From assembly GCA_964639675.1 (NCBI GenBank), contig CAZXEK010000028.1:1-11315 (forward strand): a stretch of DNA of 11,315 nt, in the 5' to 3' direction. Below, piece by piece: positions 5,863 through 11,315 of this stretch (position 1 is the first letter of the stretch; every line of letters starts with the position of its first letter). A program made the position numbers and the translations under genes. The stretch is from JACQCV01 sp964639675. Lineage in GTDB: Bacteria > Patescibacteriota > Minisyncoccia > Phycocordibacterales > UBA12445. The notes below the pieces were generated by a model. That model was given only the letters and a program-made list of their open reading frames with translations, was not told the origin of the DNA and searched no databases.

Positions 5863-7290
5863 ATGCCAAACTATATAACCACAGTCGGTCTTGAGATCCA
5901 CGCTGAGCTTAAGACCAAGACAAAAATGTTTTGTTCATCTTCCAATGACCCCGAGGAGAAAAGGCCGAATGTAAATATCTGCCCGATTTGTATGGCACAT
6001 CCGGGGACGTTACCGACTATAAATAAGAAGGCTGTTCTGCATGTTTTACGAGTTGGTGCAGCTCTCGGTGGAACGCTCGCGGACTTCAGTGAGTTTGATC
6101 GCAAAAACTATTTTTACCCGGACATACCCAAGGGCTTTCAAATTAGCCAATACAAATATCCGCTGGTTTCTGGCGGACTGCTTAATGGAGTTTTAATTAC
6201 ACGAGTTCACCTAGAAGAGGATACTGCAAAATCTTTTCATCTTGATGGACGTAAAGATACATTCTTAGATTTTAATAGAGCCGGTTTGCCACTGATGGAG
6301 CTTGTAACCGAGCCAGTTATTAAAGATTCCAAACAGGCAGTTGCGTTTGCTAGGGAGCTACAAATTCTCCTGCGCCATCTTGATGCCTCAGAAGCGAGTA
6401 TGGAGAAGGGTCAGATGAGAGTTGAAGCTAATATCTCTGTAAGTAAGGATTCTAGCCAGCTTGGGACTAAGGTTGAGGTCAAAAATTTAAATTCTTTTCG
6501 TTCAGTTACACGAGCGATTGACTATGAAGTTGTAAGACAGATCGAGGCGCTAGAGGGGGGATTGCAAATAGTTCAAGAGACTAGAGGTTTTGATGAAAAC
6601 ACCGGTAAAACTTTTTCTCAAAGACTAAAAGAATCTAGCCACGACTATAGATATTTCCCAGAACCTGATTTGCCTAAGATGAAATTAGGCGAGATGTCAG
6701 AATTTAAAAATTTAAAAGATGGGCTACCAGAGCTACCGTGGGACAAAAGAAGTAAATTATTAAAAGAGTATGGCTTAAGGATCGAGGCCGTGGAACTATT
6801 TGTTGCTGACTTAAAACTTGCTAATTTTTTTGAAGCGGTTGTTTCAAGTCATTTAGCCGATAAAGATTTTATATCTTTGACCTCTAACTACATAACATCT
6901 GACCTCCTAAGTTTGCTCAAGGCCAAGAGCAATAGTTTCGAATTAGGGGAGGAGAAAATAATAATAAAGCCGGCCGATTTTGAGTTATTGATGATAATGG
7001 TTCAGGGCGGTGAGGTTTCATCTCGTGGGGCCAAAGATATTTTAGCTCTGATGTTTAGTGGGGGAGACGATCCAAGAAAGATTGCTCTAGAAAAAAACCT
7101 TTTACAAAAAAGTGATGTTTCTCTATTAAAGATCATGGTGGAAGAGGTTATAAAAGAGAATGAAGAGGTTATGAGCGAATATATGTCTGGAAAAGAGACC
7201 TCTTTGCAATTTTTAGTAGGGCAGGTGATGAAAAGGTCGAAAGGTTCGGCTAACCCAAAAATAGTTGCCGATATTTTAAAAAAACGATAA
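5863..7290 (+). CDS. gatB: Asp-tRNA(Asn)/Glu-tRNA(Gln) amidotransferase subunit B
   Basis: A 475-residue subunit of the GatCAB amidotransferase, which phosphorylates and amidates mischarged Glu-tRNA(Gln) and/or Asp-tRNA(Asn) in the cytoplasm using ammonia released by GatA. Family landmarks in order: VGLEIHAEL (8-16), Cys 24 with CPIC (40-43) as the probable zinc site, the HLEED segment (116-120) near the active site, FNRAGLPLMELVTEP (137-151), KGQMRVEANIS (182-192), GTKVEVKNLNS (201-211) and HDYRYFPEPDLP (260-271). A helical domain and the C-terminal tRNA-binding YqeY-like domain end in ANPKIVADILKKR. Length is typical. The ATG at 5863 is fixed by the family N-terminus and the promoter immediately upstream; the longer open frame from 5725 runs through the terminator and is not coding. 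gatA and gatC are not in the window. Confidence 0.96.
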   Translation: MPNYITTVGLEIHAELKTKTKMFCSSSNDPEEKRPNVNICPICMAHPGTLPTINKKAVLHVLRVGAALGGTLADFSEFDRKNYFYPDIPKGFQISQYKYPLVSGGLLNGVLITRVHLEEDTAKSFHLDGRKDTFLDFNRAGLPLMELVTEPVIKDSKQAVAFARELQILLRHLDASEASMEKGQMRVEANISVSKDSSQLGTKVEVKNLNSFRSVTRAIDYEVVRQIEALEGGLQIVQETRGFDENTGKTFSQRLKESSHDYRYFPEPDLPKMKLGEMSEFKNLKDGLPELPWDKRSKLLKEYGLRIEAVELFVADLKLANFFEAVVSSHLADKDFISLTSNYITSDLLSLLKAKSNSFELGEEKIIIKPADFELLMIMVQGGEVSSRGAKDILALMFSGGDDPRKIALEKNLLQKSDVSLLKIMVEEVIKENEEVMSEYMSGKETSLQFLVGQVMKRSKGSANPKIVADILKKR

Positions 7291-7301
7291 CATGAAGATA
7301 G

Positions 7302-7310
7302 TGTCATAAT
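7302..7310 (+). promoter_or_regulatory. Possible extended -10 promoter for the metallopeptidase/lipoprotein pair
   Basis: TGT (7302-7304) precedes CATAAT (7305-7310), an extended -10 of the same type as elsewhere here, but with no recognisable -35 at 17 bp. A start near 7317 would give a leader of about 43 nt to the ATG at 7360. No terminator is seen between gatB and 7360, so read-through from gatB is an alternative. Confidence 0.3.
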
Positions 7311-7359
7311 TTTTACAATTACACCCTCGACCTTTGACATATTTATAGGAGGCCCTTAG

Positions 7360-8901
7360 ATGAAACTTGGGGCAAGGGAGGTCTTCAATATGACCCGTCT
7401 ATTTCTTGCCACGTTCTGTTTAATTTTTTTTGCATCTAACCTGATGGCAGAACTCCCAAAGGTGCTACCATTCTATTTTCCCACTGGCATGATTTCGACC
7501 ACTGATCCAGTCAAGCAGATGCAAGAGTATATCAGATCCCTGATGGCTACCTGTTATAAGTTTCAAGGCAATGAGCATAATCCTTCATTTGGAGTTATAC
7601 CGGGCAGTGACAGTATTGTTATTGAAACCAATATCGAGAGCACATCATCTGTTGCTTATGATAAGCCAGAGAAATGTAGAATAATTCTTGATCACTTTGT
7701 TCGAATGAAAGATGGTAGAATTAGGGTCACCCAACTTGCTGATCAGTTCTACATAACTGAGGCAGAGCTTAAGATTGCTTCAGATGATCTAGTGGCTCTC
7801 GTAGGAGAAGCTGCAAGAGATAATTATGAGTTCTTTAAAGATATGGCTGATGTGGCATTAAACGCTCGGATTAGAAAAATTTTTGCTACGTCTGAAACGG
7901 GCATAAGCACGGCTGAAATTACCTTCAAGAATACACTTGATGACAAAGACCCGATTTATGGAGTTACCTTAAGAGAATTAAACTATCTTCCTAAGCCGAT
8001 TAGAATTTCAGATTTTGTACCAAGAGAACTTCATCTTGGTTATACTCCTAAAATAGAAGGTATCTTTGGTGCCTGTTGGCTAAATACAGGAATTATCTAT
8101 TATAATCCGCAGGCACGAATTCTAGATTATCTGACTGGTAGACCTAAGATTTTGCAGCATGAGATGGTTCACTGTAATTACAATCTTGAAAAGTTTCCCC
8201 TGGTTTCCGGTTTCGATGCAGAACTATTCGCAATGCTCCCAGAAGTTTTTCTTGAGGAGAATAAGCTGGACTTGTTCTTTCATGGTTATTGTAAGGACCT
8301 CCGTGAAATTTGTGAGATCTATTTTGGCTTTGATTTTTCTGAGGCCAAGAAACAGATCTTCAAGTACGATCTTGCCGGCTCAATTATTATTGACGAGACT
8401 TTGTACCGAGAATATTCTAATAAACTAGAAGAGATTAAGAAAGAACTCGTACATACTATCAAGAATTATATTATTCCTGAGTTCTATTCAGACCCACTTT
8501 GGTGGTCTTCCATGCATGACAAGCTGGGCGACAATAACGGGCTATTTTGGATAATGATGGCTAGGCACTATAAGCCAACCATATTGAATAACTCGAGAGA
8601 AACTGCCATATGGCTGTCAGCACACCATGAAGAGATTATGGATATGGCTAAAGAGTCCTTTATCGCTAGTGGGGCAGAAGGCGACAAAACCGTTGTTGTC
8701 GGTGAAAAAAAGATCTCATTCTCACACCTTCGTGAGTTGTCAAAAATCTTCTCACTGAAAGAAAGAGAGCGCATTAAAATCCATTTCGAAAATAATCCCG
8801 AATCACTTAAGGGTCTTTCTCAAATGAGTATTGATAGGGCGGTTAAATTCATTAGAGATATCGCCTATAAAATGGGAGGGGTGATAGATCTTGAAAAGTA
8901 G
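7360..8901 (+). CDS. Secreted HExxH metallopeptidase-like protein, family unknown
   Basis: A 513-residue exported protein. Two starts are plausible: ATG 7360 with AGGAGG (7347-7352, 7 nt spacing), and ATG 7390 with AAGGGAGG (7374-7381, 8 nt spacing). The second places the signal peptide at the very N-terminus (MTRLFLATFCLIFFASNLMA, likely cut before ELPK). The clearest functional sign is QHEMVH: HEMVH at residues 267-271 is an HExxH zinc motif. It is followed 17 residues later by Glu 288 in FDAELFAM, which could be a third ligand as in gluzincins. Preceding residues (about 225-265) include paired aromatic/strand segments, and the C-terminal 200 residues look mostly helical. I cannot name the family, and the rest shows no known domain. 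With one membrane expected, it would act at the cell surface or outside. It overlaps the following lipoprotein gene by 11 nt. Confidence 0.7.
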   Translation: MKLGAREVFNMTRLFLATFCLIFFASNLMAELPKVLPFYFPTGMISTTDPVKQMQEYIRSLMATCYKFQGNEHNPSFGVIPGSDSIVIETNIESTSSVAYDKPEKCRIILDHFVRMKDGRIRVTQLADQFYITEAELKIASDDLVALVGEAARDNYEFFKDMADVALNARIRKIFATSETGISTAEITFKNTLDDKDPIYGVTLRELNYLPKPIRISDFVPRELHLGYTPKIEGIFGACWLNTGIIYYNPQARILDYLTGRPKILQHEMVHCNYNLEKFPLVSGFDAELFAMLPEVFLEENKLDLFFHGYCKDLREICEIYFGFDFSEAKKQIFKYDLAGSIIIDETLYREYSNKLEEIKKELVHTIKNYIIPEFYSDPLWWSSMHDKLGDNNGLFWIMMARHYKPTILNNSRETAIWLSAHHEEIMDMAKESFIASGAEGDKTVVVGEKKISFSHLRELSKIFSLKERERIKIHFENNPESLKGLSQMSIDRAVKFIRDIAYKMGGVIDLEK

Positions 8902-10459
8902 AATTGTTGTCTTGCTTCTAACATTTACTATTTTCTTTACCGGGTGTTCAGAAACTTCCTTTCGGTCTACCATCTTAACTGAGGCCAAGAAAAAAGGTTG
9001 GACGAAAAAGCAGAGTAAGGTTGCTGCAGCTTATGCCCATGCCTATTTTCTAAACAGTTTAGAAACAAGCGGAGAGAAGAATGACGATCCTCTTTCAGAT
9101 ACTGATACTAAATCTTTGCTTAAGTTACCAAAGATTAAATATAATCTGCTTGATCTGGATAGGGTCATCATTAAAATTGATCAATGGCTAAAAGATTTTG
9201 ATATTTTGCTAGGATATAGCATGCCGGAAGAGGTTAAGTATGTTGATACGTTTGGACTTAGACCATCTTTGGACCACGATGAAATGGTTATGAGAGCTAT
9301 ACGTGCCAGAGTTAAGGCTGTGATACTAGATCGTAAATTTAGGACTATGCTTGGTCAGGTACCGATTGAATCTGCCGAGACCAATTGTGCTGGTGGCTAT
9401 AATGTGAGCGATCTATTCGGTCCTAAAAACCTGCTTGATTCTTTTAAATTTAATTTTGATCAGATCGATGAAGCGAGGAAGGTTGGGGTACTCAAACTGA
9501 TTGAATACATTAAGATTCAAATTAGTCGGACTTTTGATCACAAGGAGAGAGATCCAAATGATTTAAAAGACGATAATGCTTTCATCTGGATACCAATTAA
9601 TCAAGAGATTGAGATCTCTAACTTCAAGATTATTAACAGCGACAGACCGGAAAATAATATTGGTAATTATATTGAGGCTTACAGATACAACAATGGTAAA
9701 AAAGAAAGTCGTCCTTGTCTTAAGGTATTCATGCCCAAGAGCGAAAAACCGAATTCTGTTTTGGTCATAGACACCAAAAAAGAGGGCGATGCCGGTTTCG
9801 GCTTACCAGACTTTGTTGAAGAGAGATCAGCCCCAGTTAACGTAAACGATCTGGTTCGTGATCAGGCCTTGATTGATAGACTATTCGATAGTCAAAAAGA
9901 GAAAAAGCGGATTCCGCCCAAAAATATTTCGGTCTATGTCGAAATTGCAAAATCTGAAAACCCCATCGACGTTTGGGAAAAAACCAAAGACATAGTTAAG
10001 GGTTTTGTTGTGCCCTTCAAGTACAGCAACCCACTTGGATCAAACTATAATATAAGAATTCAATTAAATAAGACGATCACCTACTTTAAGAAAGAATGGA
10101 CAAATGGAAATCGTTTTGAGCCGACACTAGGAGAAGTCGTCGAGTGCTATAAAGCCAAGCCTCCTTACGATAAGCTAAAATTTATATCTGCTAAGGTTGT
10201 AGCGTCGGAAGATACAAAAAGGGTTTTGTTTACCAAGGAGGATGGTTCCACTGAGGAGGGTTTCATTAATCCCGGCAAGAATAGGTTTATAGAGGATAAG
10301 CCGACCGCGATTTTCTACAGCGAAGGTGAGAAGCGTTACGTCATTAAGAGGTCATCAGATAGCCTTACCTTTGATAAGAAGAAGGAATTGTCTACTAATG
10401 TGATAGAGAAGACTGGTGTCTATGGCGACGATAATCTCAGACTGGATCTTTTAAAGTAA
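8891..10459 (+). CDS. Unrecognised surface lipoprotein, coupled to the HExxH gene
   Basis: A 522-residue protein starting at TTG 8891. The start is supported by an SD-like GGAGGGGTGAT (8875-8885) and by the N-terminus it creates: basic MKSR, a hydrophobic core (5-16) and a lipobox FFTGC with Cys 19, the site for lipidation and signal peptidase II cleavage. The -3 Phe is atypical for a lipobox, but otherwise the signal is good. The mature part is hydrophilic and rich in Lys, Asp and Glu, with no membrane span. An early helical region (28-60) is followed by mixed alpha/beta sequence. Around residues 416-480 strand-like repeats with Gly turns suggest a small beta-barrel, but this is weak. No enzyme motif is seen. 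The gene overlaps the HExxH gene by 11 nt, implying coupled translation and a shared job at the cell surface. A strong terminator follows. Confidence 0.75.
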   Translation: MKSRIVVLLLTFTIFFTGCSETSFRSTILTEAKKKGWTKKQSKVAAAYAHAYFLNSLETSGEKNDDPLSDTDTKSLLKLPKIKYNLLDLDRVIIKIDQWLKDFDILLGYSMPEEVKYVDTFGLRPSLDHDEMVMRAIRARVKAVILDRKFRTMLGQVPIESAETNCAGGYNVSDLFGPKNLLDSFKFNFDQIDEARKVGVLKLIEYIKIQISRTFDHKERDPNDLKDDNAFIWIPINQEIEISNFKIINSDRPENNIGNYIEAYRYNNGKKESRPCLKVFMPKSEKPNSVLVIDTKKEGDAGFGLPDFVEERSAPVNVNDLVRDQALIDRLFDSQKEKKRIPPKNISVYVEIAKSENPIDVWEKTKDIVKGFVVPFKYSNPLGSNYNIRIQLNKTITYFKKEWTNGNRFEPTLGEVVECYKAKPPYDKLKFISAKVVASEDTKRVLFTKEDGSTEEGFINPGKNRFIEDKPTAIFYSEGEKRYVIKRSSDSLTFDKKKELSTNVIEKTGVYGDDNLRLDLLK

Positions 10460-10470
10460 ATCTCATAACA

Positions 10471-10508
10471 CCCAATCTATCGTGAAGTATGTAGATTGGG
10501 GTTTTTTT
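10471..10508 (+). terminator. Rho-independent terminator after the lipoprotein gene
   Basis: CCCAATCTA (10471-10479) pairs perfectly with TAGATTGGG (10492-10500) over a 12-nt loop. One G then seven T residues (10502-10508) follow. It ends the metallopeptidase/lipoprotein transcript just before the rpsP promoter. Confidence 0.9.
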
Positions 10509-10509
10509 A

Positions 10510-10538
10510 TTGACTAAGAAAGCTTAATTTGTTAGCAT
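10510..10538 (+). promoter_or_regulatory. rpsP promoter, near-leaderless
   Basis: TTGACT (10510-10515), a 17-bp spacer and TAGCAT (10533-10538), with TGT (10530-10532) as extended -10. The -10 ends 10 nt before the ATG at 10549, so the leader should be only about 3-4 nt. No SD is present. Confidence 0.75.
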
Positions 10539-10548
10539 ACATGAACTT

Positions 10549-10872
10549 ATGTTGATGATTAGATTACAAAGAGTCGGAAGAAAGAATGACCCGTCTTTTC
10601 GCGTGGTTCTGACGGACTCGAAGAATGGCCCGAGGAGCGGTAAATATTTAGAGATTTTAGGTTCTCATGATGCCAGAAAAGGTAAGGCTCAATTAAAGGC
10701 TGATAGAATAAAATATTGGCTTGGGGTAGGTGCCAAAGCATCAGGAACTCTTCATAATCTTCTTGTTTCTCATAAGATTATACCTTCTAAAAAAATTAAC
10801 GTTTTGCCTAAAAAAAAGAAAAGGCCCGAAGTTAAGGCCGAAGTGGTCTCACCTAGACCAGAAGCCATCTAA
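10549..10872 (+). CDS. rpsP: 30S ribosomal protein S16
   Basis: A 107-residue primary-binding protein of the small ribosomal subunit, needed for 16S rRNA folding and 30S assembly. The N-terminus MLMIRLQRVGRKNDPSFRVV is the S16 signature (family MxxIRLxRxGxKxxPxYRIV). It is followed by VLTDSK, KYLEILGSHD and the helical segment ending in KADRIKYWLGVGAKASGTLHN. The core ends near residue 80. The remaining 27 residues form a Lys/Pro-rich tail with KKKKRP, common in S16 and likely flexible. The start at 10549 matches the family N-terminus; the ATG at 10541 is out of frame and stops after four codons. The KH-domain gene lies 98 nt downstream, an rpsP-khpA order conserved in many bacteria. Confidence 0.95.
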   Translation: MLMIRLQRVGRKNDPSFRVVLTDSKNGPRSGKYLEILGSHDARKGKAQLKADRIKYWLGVGAKASGTLHNLLVSHKIIPSKKINVLPKKKKRPEVKAEVVSPRPEAI

Positions 10873-10878
10873 CACAGT

Positions 10879-10907
10879 TTGCATTTTTTAAGACATTCTG
10901 TTAGAAT
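10879..10907 (+). promoter_or_regulatory. Promoter between rpsP and the KH-domain gene
   Basis: TTGCAT (10879-10884), a 17-bp spacer and TAGAAT (10902-10907), with TGT (10899-10901) as extended -10. The predicted start near 10914 gives a leader of about 57 nt before the ATG at 10971, the only recognised housekeeping gene here with a real leader. No terminator separates it from rpsP, so both read-through and independent initiation are possible. Confidence 0.65.
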
Positions 10908-10909
10908 CC

Positions 10910-10953
10910 TTTTAAGCAGTAAGATAAGTCGAACTAAAGACTGCACTTTAAAA
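10910..10953 (+). promoter_or_regulatory. Stem-loop at the start of the khpA leader
   Basis: Positions 10910-10915 pair with 10948-10953 (6 bp) and GCAGT (10916-10920) pairs with ACTGC (10940-10944). A 3-nt bulge (10945-10947) and a 19-nt loop complete the structure. It begins at about the predicted transcript start and ends 17 nt before the ATG. It lacks a following T-tract, so it is not a terminator. A protein-binding or stability element in the leader is possible. Confidence 0.35.
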
Positions 10954-10970
10954 GATATAGAGATAAGATA

Positions 10971-11285
10971 ATGGAAAAAGACCAAGTATTTCTCGAAGCT
11001 GTTATTAATGCGCTAGTAGATCATCCAGAAGCGATAAAGGTTCATCGTACGGTAGATGAAATGGGGGTTTTGTTAACTCTCGATGTTCACCCAGAAGATA
11101 TGGGAAAGGTTATCGGCCGAAGTGGAAATACGGCAAAGGCCATCAGGACACTTCTGCGAGTTGTCGGCATGAAAAACAATGCCAGAGTTAACTTGAAGAT
11201 CAGTGAACCGGAAGGAGGTAAGGGCTACACTAAAGGCTCCGCTACTAAGACCGTAGATGAAGCCATGAATGATCTGAAGTTATAA
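10971..11285 (+). CDS. khpA: KhpA-type KH-domain RNA-binding protein
   Basis: A 104-residue single KH-domain protein of the KhpA/YlqC group, small cytoplasmic RNA chaperones linked to sRNA binding and cell-division control in Firmicutes. The KH core is clear: the strand MGVLLTLDVHPEDMGKVIGR leads into the nucleic-acid-binding GxxG loop GRSG (49-52), then the helix NTAKAIRTLLRVV and the final strand ARVNLKISEP (71-80). The 24-residue tail after the core (EGGKGYTKGSATKTVDEAMNDLKL region) makes it longer than the typical 75-80-residue KhpA; its end is acidic and helical. No convincing SD precedes the ATG (only a weak AGAG at 10959-10962). Its place after rpsP fits the family's usual context, where rimM/trmD/rplS often follow; the window ends 30 nt later. 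Confidence 0.88.
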   Translation: MEKDQVFLEAVINALVDHPEAIKVHRTVDEMGVLLTLDVHPEDMGKVIGRSGNTAKAIRTLLRVVGMKNNARVNLKISEPEGGKGYTKGSATKTVDEAMNDLKL

Positions 11286-11315
11286 CTTCCATAATTGGCG
11301 CATAACTTTGTCGAA

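Noticed and set aside
7334..7362. TTGACA at 7334-7339 as a -35 for the HExxH gene
   Set aside because: At 17 bp the -10 would be TAGATG without TGn, covering the ATG at 7360. It could only serve the 7390 start and is weaker than every other promoter here. It is kept only as a remote possibility.
8159..8428. Plus-strand overlapping frame of 89 codons inside the HExxH gene
   Set aside because: It is a shadow frame of a well-supported gene, without an SD or recognisable content.
1..11315. CRISPR arrays, insertion sequences, tRNA or rRNA genes, phage genes
   Set aside because: I found no regular spaced repeats, transposase motifs, terminal inverted repeats or tRNA-like T-arm and acceptor sequences on either strand.

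Overview
The window is a dense, AT-rich bacterial stretch with every confident gene on the + strand. TGA is used as a stop (typA and possibly others), so the standard bacterial code applies. The S16 and KH-domain proteins, the short MurB, the compact intergenic gaps and the many unrecognised membrane or secreted proteins suggest a Patescibacteria/CPR genome, most likely Parcubacteria (Paceibacteria). This placement rests on remembered family resemblance, not on a search.

Layout. Positions 1-171 hold nothing I can assign. At 302-1177 lies a multi-pass membrane protein with the layout of an M50/site-2 protease whose HExxH motif is degenerate. At 1351-2409 lies an unrecognised protein with a membrane hairpin followed by a long helical or coiled-coil tail. 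Then come typA/bipA (2526-4340), murB (4353-5288) and an unrecognised 143-residue protein with its own Shine-Dalgarno (SD) sequence (5310-5741). Next are gatB (5863-7290), a secreted HExxH protein (7360-8901) overlapping a lipoprotein gene (8891-10459), and finally rpsP (10549-10872) and a khpA-type KH protein (10971-11285).

Expression signals are unusually readable. Seven promoters can be written down by eye, all with exactly 17 bp between -35 and -10, and six of them have an extended -10 (TGn). In typA, murB, gatB and rpsP the -10 ends only 6-10 nt before the ATG and there is no SD, so the mRNAs should be leaderless or nearly so. The unrecognised and envelope genes instead have strong SD sequences. 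At three or four junctions the U-tract of one transcript's terminator runs directly into the -35 of the next promoter.

Functional picture. The housekeeping genes cover ribosome assembly and translation (TypA, S16, KhpA-like), tRNA-dependent amidation (GatB) and peptidoglycan precursor synthesis (MurB). Between them sit envelope or secreted proteins of unknown role. The most intriguing are the inactive-looking M50 homologue and the pair formed by the secreted metallopeptidase-like protein and the lipoprotein, which appear to be translationally coupled.
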